Positions 1 through 10,437 of a stretch of DNA of 64,000 nucleotides are shown in pieces. The stretch comes from CAZDYI01 sp964509765 (GTDB lineage: Bacteria; Pseudomonadota; Gammaproteobacteria; Tethybacterales; Tethybacteraceae): contig CAZDYI010000011.1 of NCBI GenBank assembly GCA_964509765.1, positions 66,193 through 130,192 of the forward strand, given 5' to 3'. A program made the position numbers and the translations under genes. The notes under the pieces were generated by a model. It had not been told where the DNA came from. It ran no database searches and worked only from the letters and a program-made list of their open reading frames with translations. Each line of letters begins with the position of its first letter. Position 1 is the first letter of the stretch.

Positions 1-808
1 TCGCGCTGCGGCGCTCGAAGCTCTGCCTGCTGATGTCCGTCCCGGAAACCTCGCCGGCGTGCACGATGTAGCCGTCGGGCGTGCCCGGCGCGCGCTCGAG
101 CACGAGGCCGGGCCTGTAGAAGTACCGCAGGCTGCCGACGGACGGCGCGGCGTTGGCGTTGTGCCGGAAGGGGTACGACAGGACGTTGGCGGACTGCTCG
201 AGCCGGACCGCGTAGTTCCTGTACACGGGGGTGGCCTTGGTGTCCTGGTCGAAGCCGAAGGACCCGTGGCTGAAGTTGCCGTCGACCCAGTATGTGTAGT
301 GCTGCCCCCAGGGGTCGGCGGGCTGGGTCCCGAGGGTGCGCCAGGGAAGCAGGCCCTTGCTGTCTATGCAGCGCAAGGGGGTGTTGCCGAGGTCGGCGAC
401 GTACTCCGGCCGGGCGGTGATCGTGACGGTGAACAGCGTGGCCGGGTCGTCGGCCATGAACCGGTCCTCGAAGCCGTCGCCGTCGACGTCGGGACACGGC
501 AGGACAGGCCTGCCCGACGGCGCGTGCACGGTTATCCGCACCTGGCCGCCGACGGCCCGGTCGCGGTAGGCGACGTCCGCGCCGCGGCTGCGGTTCTCGT
601 TCGCGTAGGCGATCACGGCCTCGTGCACCGAGCCCATGTACTCCTGGACCCCTTCGCGCTGGTCGTTGCGGATCCAGTCCGAGAGGTTCCAGGCCGCGGT
701 CGACGAGATCATCAGCAGGACGACGAGCACGAGCGCGATCTCGACGAGGGAGTAGCCGGAGGGGGCGGGCCTGCGCGCCCCCGTCCGGCCTCCGCTTCGT
801 TTCGTCAC
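1..808 (-). CDS. Prepilin-like (type IV pilin/pseudopilin) protein, 3' end outside window
   Basis: The reading frame is open from a GTG start at 808 to the window edge (269 residues seen). After a basic leader, a G-Y-S-L-V-E-I motif (cleavage expected after Gly18, Glu at mature position 5) precedes a hydrophobic segment, as in class III signal peptides processed by prepilin peptidase. Further on are LPCPD-x-DGDG and G-LLPW motifs and a predicted beta-rich domain, shared with the neighbour upstream. Its GTG overlaps the TGA of that gene (GTGA), so the two are translationally coupled. By family it is a surface or periplasmic pilus-like subunit; the exact system (type II secretion, type IV pilus or a stand-alone pseudopilin) cannot be told. 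Confidence 0.8.
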   Translation of the reverse strand, partial: MTKRSGGRTGARRPAPSGYSLVEIALVLVVLLMISSTAAWNLSDWIRNDQREGVQEYMGSVHEAVIAYANENRSRGADVAYRDRAVGGQVRITVHAPSGRPVLPCPDVDGDGFEDRFMADDPATLFTVTITARPEYVADLGNTPLRCIDSKGLLPWRTLGTQPADPWGQHYTYWVDGNFSHGSFGFDQDTKATPVYRNYAVRLEQSANVLSYPFRHNANAAPSVGSLRYFYRPGLVLERAPGTPDGYIVHAGEVSGTDISRQSFERRSA

Positions 809-3800
809 TGCTGCGACATCCTGCCGCCGACCATGCGGAAGACGTCGTTCCCGGGGACCCCGGCGCGCGGCGAGCCGGAGCCGTCGGACCTGTGTATGTT
901 GCCGAACAGGAAGTAGTCGTCCAGGTCGGTGTTCTCGGGGTCGTCGAGCAGCATGCACTTGTGCGCGTCGCCGACCTGGGTGGATTGCGGGTCGACCGGC
1001 CCGTCGGATCCCCACGGGGTGGAGTCGAGCGCGTTCTCGAGGCGCAGGAGGTCCGCTGCCCCGGGGCCGTCGAACTCGTAGGTGACGTCGAGCAGGTTCC
1101 TCCTGGTGATCAGCTCCCGCTGCTGGGAGAACTCGATCACCTCGTCTGCCGACGCGCAGACCGCGTACTCGATCAGCGGCTCGGGGCTGTGCCCGATCAG
1201 GGCCTTGATGTTGGTGAACCGCACGGGACGCCCGCCGATGTGTATGGTGATCCCCTGCGGCAGCCGCGCCGCCGGCGGGGCGAACTCCATCTCGGTGCCG
1301 GTGTAGAGCGCGACCGAGCTGCGGGCGTTGAGCCTGATGTTGTCGCTGAAGTGCTGGATGTCGACCTCGGACGACGGCAGGTAGGTCCCGAGCAGCGGGT
1401 TGATCACCGAGTTGGCGGGTATGGTGAGGGTCACAGCATCGAGAACCAGCTCGACGTCGTCGAGCACCCGGACCCACATGTTCTGGTAGATGGGGTTCTC
1501 CATGGCGGTGAGGTCGTCGTTGAAGCCCAGTATCTGCGTCCTCGACGTGTCGGTGAGGTCGGCGAACGGCGTTGTCACCGCGGGCTCGATCCTGCGGTCG
1601 ATCACCATGCCGCCCACGTCGTACGCCATGGCGGGTCGGAAGCCGGCATCGGCGGACGTCGGCTCGTGCGGGTCGAGCGTGGTTCCCGCAAAGAGGGTGA
1701 CCGAGCGCTGCGCATCGACCTCGGTCGGGTCGGTCAGGTCGGTGAAGTACCTGTGCAGGGTGATCTCGGCGTTCGCCGGGAATACGATCCTGTGCAGGTG
1801 GGGCGCAAACTCGTACTGGGGGTCCATCGCGAAGTTGGACGGGTCGAACGCGCTCGGGTCCGCGGCCTCGACATCCTCGTTCCTGAACACCGAGTCCATG
1901 GCCCTGGTGTCTAGCACGGCGGAGGTGAAGTTGGCGCCGCTCGGGAGGAGCTCGTCGGGAATCGCAAACCTGACGGTAAGCAGGCGGTAGTCTCCGAGCG
2001 CGGGAGTGGCGGTGTCGGTCACTATCCTGCCTCCCCTGAATCCAATGCCGTCCACCTCGTACTGAACTCTCCCGGAATTGATGCTTTCGTAAGGAGTGGT
2101 GGAACTCCCCAGTGATATCGCCACCGAAGTGGTGATCGCCGACGGGCGGGTGTATATCCCCGGCGAGCCGCCGCCGCCGCCTGCGACAACGTTGCCAACC
2201 GCCCCGTTCGCGCCGAGGGTAAGGACTATCTCAGGTCCGGAGGTTTGCTCAAGCCTCCTTGACGGCAGGGCCAGGCCGAGCTCCGGATAGACGATGCTGC
2301 CGCCGGGCAGGATCTCGGCGCCTATGGTGACAGCGGGCGTGGGAACCTGGAGCCACAGGTTCCTTCCGGAGATGACAGGGTCCGACTCCGAGAACTCGAC
2401 CTCGATCTCGTTGAAGATGGGATTCCTCTCAAGGTCCGCATGGGTGAGGATGCCTTCGGTGAGCTCCGGGTAGAAGCTGCGGAAGTCGACGATGTCCTGC
2501 TGCTCCGACAGGGGAAGCTGCCGGCGCTCGATGTACAGCTGGCTCGCGTCCGTGGCCAGGAGCGGTATCCTGAGGTTTTCGTCAGGCGGTGCGCGCCTCG
2601 AGGGTGTCCAGTGGTTGTCAAAGCTTGCCGGGACGTCAACCGATATCCTCGTTGTCGCCGGCCACATCCCGACGCCCGGCTGCTTGTAGAAGGCTACAGG
2701 CGCGAAGAGGTCCATGTGCTGGCCGACCGTGAGCGTAGTGACTTGGTCTCCGAACCTTTGGAGGGTGAACCCTGTGAGCTGCGGCAGGGTGAACCTCGCT
2801 TCGCTGTTCAAGGCACCGCCGGAATAGTCGATCACACGGAGGAAGGCCGTGTGGCTCGGCTCCGTGTCGGAGGGGGTGTGGTCGCCAGGGTCAAAGCCAA
2901 AGTCAACAGGGTTTCCGCCGTCGTCGAAGGCCCTGTTTTGGTGTCCGGAAAAGCCGTCCGTGGAGGCGGTGGACGGAAGCATGGCGGCGGTGGACCAAGC
3001 CCGCTGGTAACCGCTGTCCGTGGCCTGAACCCTGAATTCATTGAAAGTTCCCGAGCCCGAGGTGTTGACCAAGTCCTCAATGTCGTCACCATCAATCTGT
3101 ACGGTGATGTTGACGTCGAAAAAGCCTTCGATGTTGTTCCATGTGTTGCCGCCTTCGCGGATCTGGAACTGCGAGGCAACGTTCGTCAGCAGGATTTCAA
3201 CGTCCACGTCGCCAATCTGGGAATTGGCGCCGCCGAGCTGCTGCAAGGTAAGGGTGAAGGGCACGCCGCAGAAAGGGCAGTAAACCGGAGGTCCCACAGG
3301 GAGGGCAATGGTGACGTCGGTGTTGTTCAGCGGATACTGGGTGCCCGTGTAGTCGGCGAGCCAGGCGTCGTCGTGGGTCTTGTTGTGCGGGATCGCCATG
3401 TTGAGCGGCAGCGCACGGGAGTGGGCCGGGTTTGGCACTGGCGAGAGGCCTGCAATTGTGACGGCGTCCAGCGCGAGGGCCGCAGTCTCGAAGTTGTGGT
3501 CGCGCAGTGCCATCCACCACTCCTCGCCCTCGCCGGTCGTCGTCTCGAATATCTGGCTCTGCGCCCGGACCCCGATGTCGGTCCGCGCCTCGATCGCTCC
3601 CTGCCAGGCGTAGCCCGGCGTGTCGAACTTGGCGACCTCGCCCGGGGCCAGGGTAACAACCTCGAACCGCGTGTCGGGGTCCTGCGCGCCCGCGGCGCCG
3701 TAGGTGGTGTCGACGGTGATTGTGGATGGTATCGTGAGCGTCATGGTTGACAGGGGGTAGTTGGTGACGGCGTTCGGATGGGGGGCCGGGGGGACGAAGT

Positions 3801-6800
3801 CGGTGCCCGTGAGTGAGCACGGGAAGTTGAACGGTGTCCAGATTCCCGTCAAGCCGGGGTACCCGCCCGTTGGATTGTAGGGGGGGCCAGCGGGGTCGAA
3901 TGTCAAGGGATTGTTGGTGATTGCGGGATTGAGGGGGGAGGGATAGGCAGAGACTCCCTGTCTGTTCGCGCAGATGTTCAGCGGCACCTCGCCGAGGTCG
4001 ACGACCCTCTGGAACGTCGATCCCGGCAGGACCTCGGGCAGGGACAGCCCCGGGCCGGTCCGCACCGCGTCGCCCCTAACCGCCACCTCGAAGCCCGTCA
4101 CCTCGTCGACGAGCCTCATGTCGCTGAGGTCGTATGTGTCGCTGCCCTCGACGTAGCTGCTGCCGGGGCCGAGGTCGATCGACACCGCCAGCCCCGCGGC
4201 CTCTACGTCGTCGTGCTCGGACACCGCAAGCTCGGTCCCGCCCCCGAGGTGCAGCGTTCCCGCCATCCGCGCCGTCACCCGGTAGGAGGACAGCGCCTCG
4301 TTGCCGAGCGTGTACCCGCCTAGGACCACTGTGACCGGCTCCTGGTGGCCGCGCGCGGTCGGGTCGTCCGGCTTCACCTCCGGCAGGTGGTAGGGCTGCG
4401 TCAGCCCCGGCTCCTCCTGCAAAAACTGCATCCCTCGCGGGCCGGGGCGGATCACCACAGTCTGGCCCGGCGTCCCGAAGCTCGCGAACCCCGGGAAGGG
4501 CTCGATCGCGTTGACGTCGCTCGAGCGACGCATCGCGCGGAGCCCGCCGCCTTCCGTGAACTGCACCCCGGCGACCGTCTGCGTCAGGCCCGAGCCGTCG
4601 ACAACCTCGATGTCCGGAGGGACGATCCAGGATCCCCGGTAGCCGTGCACGATCAGCCCCGCGAGCGGCGGCGAGGATTCCGGCAGCTGCACCGCCGCGC
4701 CCGGCAGCGCAAGGGCGTTCAGGCCCTCGCCTGCGCCTGAGGCGCAGTCCTCGTCCTCGACTCCGGCCCGGTCCTCGCGGCACTCGTCCGCAACCGCGTA
4801 GAACAGCGGGTTGTTCTGTGCGAAGACCAGGTCGTCGGGACGGAAGTCCGTGTGCTGCCAGTCGTTGTCCCTCTTGCTCCAGGATAGCTCGATCAGCGAC
4901 TGCGCCCTGAGCCGGCCCAGCGGGTCGTAGGCCGAAGCCGAGCGCAGCCGGAAGATCTGGCCCTTGGTGACGGTCCCGCCGGCCCGCCTCGCCACGGCGC
5001 TGCCGCCCCTGACCGTGCTGACCACCTGGTAGCCTTCCGAATTGGCGACGAAGCTGAACGACAGGTCGGGGTCGTCTCCCGGAACCTCGTTCCCGCGGAT
5101 CAGCAGGCTGTTGGATGGGTCTACCCAGCCGAAGTCCGAGCTGATGAACGCGACCGGCCCGTCGATGAAGGTGCCGTCGTGCAGCCATTCCACAGAGTCG
5201 CCGACCAGCACGATGTCGGAGTCGAGTATCATCCCGGAGACCACCAGGTCCGTGTCGTTTGCCCCCATGCTGGCCGTCAGGGAAGTCACGTGCCTGCCGG
5301 CGTCTATGTCCCTTCCCGCCGGGATCAGCAGGCGCGGGTTGTTGACCGCAAAGCCCTCGGGGACTTCCCTGACGAAGTTCCGCTCGACTACCTGCGACAT
5401 GTCGTTTCCGCGCCTGTACCGAAACCCCCTGCCCCAGGGGATTAGGGAGCGTCCGGAGTCGACGTTTGCGGAGTCGACCCACACGACGGAGACCCGGGCG
5501 GGCCCCGTGAACGAGTGCTGGTCCCTCGAGAAACGCAGGCCCTCCCTGCGGTCCCGGTCGGACGGCGCCCCGGACGGAATCGGCGAGAAGCCCACCCCGC
5601 GGAACACCCGCCCGCCGGGCGCGAAGTCGTCGCTGTAGACGCCCAGCGTTGCGAAGAACGGCGAGCTGGAGGTGAACGTGGTGATGTCCGCGACCAGCGC
5701 CGGGTTCGGGAGCATCCCGAACTCCGCCTTGCTGCCCTTCGGGACCAGCAGGCGGCGGAAGGGCTGGTCGTTGCTCTCGTACATCATCGCGTCGGTGTGG
5801 AAGTCGAACACCGCGCGCAGGCTGTCCGGCAGGCTCGAGCCGAGCGGCATCGTGTCGCTCGGGGCGAGCGAGGCGTCCTGGTAGCTGTCCCCGTAGGGGG
5901 CGATGTCCGTGGTCGGGTTGAGCCGGATCGCGAGCTCGGCCAAGTTCGGGTCGATGTAGGTGTCGGGGTTTCCGGATGTGCGGATCACGCTCACCAGCAC
6001 GTTGGTCAGCTCGGAGCCGGCGAACAGCCCCCCGGGGTTGGCTAGGGCGGCGCCAGGCCGGAAGGGGGCGACCAGCGGCGTGGAGCTCTCCCAGTTGCCG
6101 AACTGGTTCAGCGCGACGTGCGAGTTCGCGATGGTCACGGTTACCGACAGCGGGTCCGGCGTTGACGTGGTGAGCAGGCCCGGTATGCCCAGCGTGAGCT
6201 CGAGGGGCTCGGCTCCGAGGTTGATCCGCCCCGGGTTGGCCTGCATCAGGAAGCCGCCCTCGGCCAAGTCAATGTCTATCGTCTGGGCGACGATTCTGAC
6301 CGTGAAGTCCGTGCCTAGGGCGGAGGCGCCAGGGTAAACCCTGCCCACAGTGAGGGTTGCTGCCGCGGTGTCCACCGGGACGATCGCTGCCGCTGACGTG
6401 TCGAGCTCCACCCCGACGCCCATCTCGTCCGTCAGGGCGTACGCCGAGAAGCCCACCGACGCAAGCGCCGCACGGTTGGGGGCGGGCTGCAGGGCTATGT
6501 TGTTGACCGCAAGCCGGTCCGGGTCGCCCACGGCCTGGTAGCGCACGTCCAGCCTGCTGATCGGGTTGTCGATGAATGACACCGTCACGGTGTCGGCCGG
6601 GTTGAGCGGTTCGAACGACGGGGTCCTGATGGTCAGCGAAAGCAGGGTCATCTCGACGGGCGTGGTGCCCGCTATGTCTGCCTGTATGGTCACCGAGGCG
6701 GTGTCGTACCTCGCGAACGGACCCATCCTCCGCGACATCGGCACCACCATGTTGTGGTACGGGTATACGTGGAAGCCGTTGTGGTGCGGGTCATTCGTCA

Positions 6801-9800
6801 GGTTGGTCCGCACCCGGCTGCCGTAGACGACTTGTGACGGGTTAGTCGGGGCGCCTGAGATTGTCTCTCTGAACGGGCTGGTGCAACTGGCGATCGTGCT
6901 CAATGGAAGGCCCGTGGAATCGTCTCCGACATCGAAACCGCCCCAAACTATGAAGCCCGAGGGCAACGGAGTGACCGGATAGGAGGCGGGCAGGGGCACT
7001 GATATGCCGCGTCCGACATCGCACACCACGTAGTCCGTTCCCAGGAAGTTTACGATCCTGTCCCGCTCAACAACCGGCTGGTCCGTCATGTACGAAAGCA
7101 ACAGGTCGTAAAGCGTGTCGCCCACCGGCTCCGGGAAGTCGTTCGGGCTAACCAGCCCCATCCCCATCGACTCGATCCTAAAGCCCGCCTGCCCCCAGGT
7201 CTGCGGGACCATCGAGAAATCGCCGTCGTCGTGGTGCAGCAGCTGCGAGTATCTCAGCTGCCCGCCGTTGACGAGCGTCAGGCGCGCGCGGACCTCTGTG
7301 CCCGACTGCTCGCTCCCGTCCGGAAGGATGATGCCGTTGGCAACGTCGACGTTCTCGATCACCGCTCCCGGCGGCAGGTGCGCAACAGCGCTCCTGCCCG
7401 GCAGCGGGCCCGTGTTCGTCCCGTACAGCTGCGACGGCGGGCGCAGGCTCCTGGGCGCGTTGCGGTTGTAGAAGCCGAACAGCCTGCCGGTCGCCCCGTG
7501 GCTGAAGCGCTGCTCCCCGAGCGGGACCATCGCCCCCGCAGGGTAGTAAAACGTCGTGTCGTGCGGCATCGTGACCTTGCCCTCGAGCGTCAGCCTCGTC
7601 GGCGCGATCACCGATTCTCCGTCGCTGATCGGGTACGGGTGCACCGTCGCCAGGTACTCGCCGTCCGTGCCCTCTGACCCGATTATCCGCAGTCTCGCAG
7701 GGGATGTGATCTCCCTCGGGGCGTTCTCGTCCGGGTCCAGGTTGCGCGGCTGGTTGATGTTCCGGTCGAAGATCGGGTGCATGGTCACCTCTGCCGGGAA
7801 GTAGCCGTACGCCCCGTTCGGGTCGGTGATCATCAGCACCTCGTGCTGCGTCCTGTCGATGTACTGCGGCGAGCCGATCGCCCGCCCGAACGGCCTCGGC
7901 AGGGTCCCGCCCCTGGCCGCGGAGTACTCGCCGAAGATCGGCAGCACCTCGTCGAACGGGTAGGGGTCGCTCTCGTAGTGGTTGAAGGCCACGGCAGAGT
8001 TCAGGAAGGGTATCTGGTTCGGCAGCGGCGGCGTCGGCAGCAGGCCCTGCGAGCCCGAGGCGATCGGCGTCATCGCCGGGACCGCAAGGTCGGGAATCAC
8101 GGCCCCCGGAACGGTGATGTCCCCGAGGTCCCTTGTCACGCCGTAGCTGAAGAACGCGTCGTCGGACGGGATTATCGGGAATGCGTGCCTCGTGTCGATC
8201 GCTCGGGTGAAGACCGCCGGCATCCGTGGGTCGGGAGTGAAGATGCTGATCTGCCTGTCCGACCCGAAGATCGTGACCGCGACCGTCGTCTTGATGAACG
8301 TCCCCGCCGGCAGCCTGATGTCGTAACCCAGCTCCGCGAGGTTGCCGGCGTGTCCCGGGCGCAGGTCCGCGAACAGTGCGTTGAAGTCGCCGGAAAAGCT
8401 CCTGTAGTTGCTGTCGCCTCGCCCGGCGCTTGTCGCAAGCGTAAGCTCGTTGCTTATGAACGGAACCCGAAACGGTATGGTCCTCCTGCCGGTCTGGATC
8501 GGGTAGGTGGCTCCGGGAGCGCAGGCGGGCGGGGAACCTGTCGGGGCTACGGGGGTGCCCGCAGGGATGGGTATGCAATACTGAAACTCCTGGTCGACGG
8601 ACTGGTCCGGGGGCGTGTTCCTGCCGATGTTAACCATGACCAATGTAGAGGTTGCGGGCACCTGTATTTCGAATGGAGGGCCGATCCGTGTGGTCATGAT
8701 GACTGTCGCCGGGGCCGTGACAAGGGTGCTTATGGTCCTCGTTCCCGTTGAGGAGAGGTTCGTCGGACGCTCGGGCGAGGTGTGCACCGGCGCCGCGAGC
8801 TGCAGCGGCGTGTTGGCCTCGATTACCGCTATCCACTCCACCGGCCCTGATGACGTGGGCAGGGACATCTCTCCGTTCTCGTGGAACAACTCGCTGACCG
8901 GCGGTAGCTGGAAGTTGCCGATCGCTGACCCCATCCCGTCTTGGACTGAGACCCGGCCGGCAACCCAGTTAGGGACGTACACAGCCGGAACCTCGCCGGC
9001 AGGCAGCAGCCCGACCGCGCGCACGGAGGAGCCGATCTCTGCGTCGTAGTTGACTCCGTCCATGAAGGCCGGCGAGAACTCATACTGCACCCGCCCTCCC
9101 TGCAGGCGCTCGAAGTCCTCCATGTCGAACGGCGGGAAGAAGTTCGCTCCGAGGGGCACCATAATGTCGGGAGCGCCGGGGGGTGAGCCAGGAGGGGGTG
9201 GGAACGTTGCGTAATCCACCGGCCTACTGTCGTAAAGATGCCTGTTCACCCCCTTCGAAGGCCGACCGAAGCGCCTGATGATGTACTCCGAGTTCGACGA
9301 CTCGAACGTCGCCGGGTCCGGCAGGTGCCGGTTGCGCTCGTAGAAGTCGCTCAGCGCCTGGCTTATCCCGTCCAGGTGCGGGTCCGCGTCCTGCCTCGAG
9401 AACGCATCCAGGATCTCCTCCCTGTGCACGTAAGCCACTTGGTCCATCGTCGCGTCCGCGTTGCCCGCGTTGTGCACGAAACGCCTGTCGCCGTCCTGGT
9501 TGTCCGGGTCCAGCGCGAACGCCGGGTTGGATGCGTCCGGGCTGCCCAGGCTCGGCCTCTCGGTAAGGGATGGCCTGTACTCGTCCCAGTACCCCTCCTG
9601 CTGCCCCTCGTGCACCCCCGGCGAGATCACCACCGCCGCCAGGCCGTCTATCGTCGTCGTGACCGTGTCGCCCGAGGGGTCGTGGGGATGGTCCACGATG
9701 TCCACCGAGAGCCAGTCGTCCAGCACCCGCGTCAGCTTGTAGTTGTTCAGCGGCCGCACCGTGTCCAGCAGGTTGTAGGACGCGGCGTACCAAAGCCTGT

Positions 9801-10437
9801 CGCCGTTGGCGTTGCGTATGTCGCCGGATCCGGCCCCCCTGATGAAGCTCGCGTAGTCGTTGTACTCGCGCCACGGAAGCCGGCCGAACGAGCTGTCGGT
9901 GACCAGCGGATCTGTCCTCGACCTGGAGGAGCACAGGACGAATGACGGGTCCGACACCCCGTCAAGGGACAGGTCGTTGAACGAGTCAAGGCCGTCGGGC
10001 ACGTCCAGGGAACCCGCGCCGGTCTCGCTCACGGCGAACGGGGAGACCAACTGGAAGTCCCCCACGTTGTCCGGGCACGGCAACTGCCCTGGCCGGAACG
10101 GAACCATCATGTCGTCGTTGAAGGTGCCGACGACGTGCGCGTTGAACACGTTGTAAAGCGGCCTGATCGAGACGTTCCCGCTGAACTTGAACGGCGGGCT
10201 CGGCGGGTTGACCGCGTAGTCGATTATGGCCTTGCGGGCCTGGGAGAGGGCGGCGGGCGTCACCTTGGCCGCCTTGGCCTCCCGCTCGAGAATCTCGGAC
10301 TGGAAGCTCACCACCCCGAAGGTGGTGATCCCGAACATGACGAGCACGAGCAGCAGGACCTGGACGAAGCCGCCCTGGGCTCCGCGGCGCCATGCGCCGC
10401 GCCTGCCCGCGCTTCCCGTGGTGGTCCTGTCGGTCAC
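805..10437 (-). CDS. Giant pseudopilin-like surface protein (3210 aa)
   Basis: One uninterrupted 3210-codon frame starting at GTG (AAGGA about 11 nt upstream). The N-terminus has a basic leader, then G23 followed by F-V-Q-V and a hydrophobic stretch, like a prepilin signal but without Glu at +5, as in GspK/PilX-type minor pilins. Next come QARKAIIDYA, a GQLPCPD motif, G-R-LPW, a LWYAASYN segment and an ISPG motif near residue 275. The extreme C-terminus has a DDYFLFGN...GNDVF pattern. These flanking motifs resemble small pseudopilins, whereas about 2700 residues of Thr/Pro/Asp/Gly-rich, apparently beta-rich sequence lie between them. No enzyme domain was recognised. Codon use matches the GC-rich core genome. 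Role (adhesin, pilus tip or giant exoprotein) is inference. Confidence 0.75.
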   Translation of the reverse strand: MTDRTTTGSAGRRGAWRRGAQGGFVQVLLLVLVMFGITTFGVVSFQSEILEREAKAAKVTPAALSQARKAIIDYAVNPPSPPFKFSGNVSIRPLYNVFNAHVVGTFNDDMMVPFRPGQLPCPDNVGDFQLVSPFAVSETGAGSLDVPDGLDSFNDLSLDGVSDPSFVLCSSRSRTDPLVTDSSFGRLPWREYNDYASFIRGAGSGDIRNANGDRLWYAASYNLLDTVRPLNNYKLTRVLDDWLSVDIVDHPHDPSGDTVTTTIDGLAAVVISPGVHEGQQEGYWDEYRPSLTERPSLGSPDASNPAFALDPDNQDGDRRFVHNAGNADATMDQVAYVHREEILDAFSRQDADPHLDGISQALSDFYERNRHLPDPATFESSNSEYIIRRFGRPSKGVNRHLYDSRPVDYATFPPPPGSPPGAPDIMVPLGANFFPPFDMEDFERLQGGRVQYEFSPAFMDGVNYDAEIGSSVRAVGLLPAGEVPAVYVPNWVAGRVSVQDGMGSAIGNFQLPPVSELFHENGEMSLPTSSGPVEWIAVIEANTPLQLAAPVHTSPERPTNLSSTGTRTISTLVTAPATVIMTTRIGPPFEIQVPATSTLVMVNIGRNTPPDQSVDQEFQYCIPIPAGTPVAPTGSPPACAPGATYPIQTGRRTIPFRVPFISNELTLATSAGRGDSNYRSFSGDFNALFADLRPGHAGNLAELGYDIRLPAGTFIKTTVAVTIFGSDRQISIFTPDPRMPAVFTRAIDTRHAFPIIPSDDAFFSYGVTRDLGDITVPGAVIPDLAVPAMTPIASGSQGLLPTPPLPNQIPFLNSAVAFNHYESDPYPFDEVLPIFGEYSAARGGTLPRPFGRAIGSPQYIDRTQHEVLMITDPNGAYGYFPAEVTMHPIFDRNINQPRNLDPDENAPREITSPARLRIIGSEGTDGEYLATVHPYPISDGESVIAPTRLTLEGKVTMPHDTTFYYPAGAMVPLGEQRFSHGATGRLFGFYNRNAPRSLRPPSQLYGTNTGPLPGRSAVAHLPPGAVIENVDVANGIILPDGSEQSGTEVRARLTLVNGGQLRYSQLLHHDDGDFSMVPQTWGQAGFRIESMGMGLVSPNDFPEPVGDTLYDLLLSYMTDQPVVERDRIVNFLGTDYVVCDVGRGISVPLPASYPVTPLPSGFIVWGGFDVGDDSTGLPLSTIASCTSPFRETISGAPTNPSQVVYGSRVRTNLTNDPHHNGFHVYPYHNMVVPMSRRMGPFARYDTASVTIQADIAGTTPVEMTLLSLTIRTPSFEPLNPADTVTVSFIDNPISRLDVRYQAVGDPDRLAVNNIALQPAPNRAALASVGFSAYALTDEMGVGVELDTSAAAIVPVDTAAATLTVGRVYPGASALGTDFTVRIVAQTIDIDLAEGGFLMQANPGRINLGAEPLELTLGIPGLLTTSTPDPLSVTVTIANSHVALNQFGNWESSTPLVAPFRPGAALANPGGLFAGSELTNVLVSVIRTSGNPDTYIDPNLAELAIRLNPTTDIAPYGDSYQDASLAPSDTMPLGSSLPDSLRAVFDFHTDAMMYESNDQPFRRLLVPKGSKAEFGMLPNPALVADITTFTSSSPFFATLGVYSDDFAPGGRVFRGVGFSPIPSGAPSDRDRREGLRFSRDQHSFTGPARVSVVWVDSANVDSGRSLIPWGRGFRYRRGNDMSQVVERNFVREVPEGFAVNNPRLLIPAGRDIDAGRHVTSLTASMGANDTDLVVSGMILDSDIVLVGDSVEWLHDGTFIDGPVAFISSDFGWVDPSNSLLIRGNEVPGDDPDLSFSFVANSEGYQVVSTVRGGSAVARRAGGTVTKGQIFRLRSASAYDPLGRLRAQSLIELSWSKRDNDWQHTDFRPDDLVFAQNNPLFYAVADECREDRAGVEDEDCASGAGEGLNALALPGAAVQLPESSPPLAGLIVHGYRGSWIVPPDIEVVDGSGLTQTVAGVQFTEGGGLRAMRRSSDVNAIEPFPGFASFGTPGQTVVIRPGPRGMQFLQEEPGLTQPYHLPEVKPDDPTARGHQEPVTVVLGGYTLGNEALSSYRVTARMAGTLHLGGGTELAVSEHDDVEAAGLAVSIDLGPGSSYVEGSDTYDLSDMRLVDEVTGFEVAVRGDAVRTGPGLSLPEVLPGSTFQRVVDLGEVPLNICANRQGVSAYPSPLNPAITNNPLTFDPAGPPYNPTGGYPGLTGIWTPFNFPCSLTGTDFVPPAPHPNAVTNYPLSTMTLTIPSTITVDTTYGAAGAQDPDTRFEVVTLAPGEVAKFDTPGYAWQGAIEARTDIGVRAQSQIFETTTGEGEEWWMALRDHNFETAALALDAVTIAGLSPVPNPAHSRALPLNMAIPHNKTHDDAWLADYTGTQYPLNNTDVTIALPVGPPVYCPFCGVPFTLTLQQLGGANSQIGDVDVEILLTNVASQFQIREGGNTWNNIEGFFDVNITVQIDGDDIEDLVNTSGSGTFNEFRVQATDSGYQRAWSTAAMLPSTASTDGFSGHQNRAFDDGGNPVDFGFDPGDHTPSDTEPSHTAFLRVIDYSGGALNSEARFTLPQLTGFTLQRFGDQVTTLTVGQHMDLFAPVAFYKQPGVGMWPATTRISVDVPASFDNHWTPSRRAPPDENLRIPLLATDASQLYIERRQLPLSEQQDIVDFRSFYPELTEGILTHADLERNPIFNEIEVEFSESDPVISGRNLWLQVPTPAVTIGAEILPGGSIVYPELGLALPSRRLEQTSGPEIVLTLGANGAVGNVVAGGGGGSPGIYTRPSAITTSVAISLGSSTTPYESINSGRVQYEVDGIGFRGGRIVTDTATPALGDYRLLTVRFAIPDELLPSGANFTSAVLDTRAMDSVFRNEDVEAADPSAFDPSNFAMDPQYEFAPHLHRIVFPANAEITLHRYFTDLTDPTEVDAQRSVTLFAGTTLDPHEPTSADAGFRPAMAYDVGGMVIDRRIEPAVTTPFADLTDTSRTQILGFNDDLTAMENPIYQNMWVRVLDDVELVLDAVTLTIPANSVINPLLGTYLPSSEVDIQHFSDNIRLNARSSVALYTGTEMEFAPPAARLPQGITIHIGGRPVRFTNIKALIGHSPEPLIEYAVCASADEVIEFSQQRELITRRNLLDVTYEFDGPGAADLLRLENALDSTPWGSDGPVDPQSTQVGDAHKCMLLDDPENTDLDDYFLFGNIHRSDGSGSPRAGVPGNDVFRMVGGRMSQQ

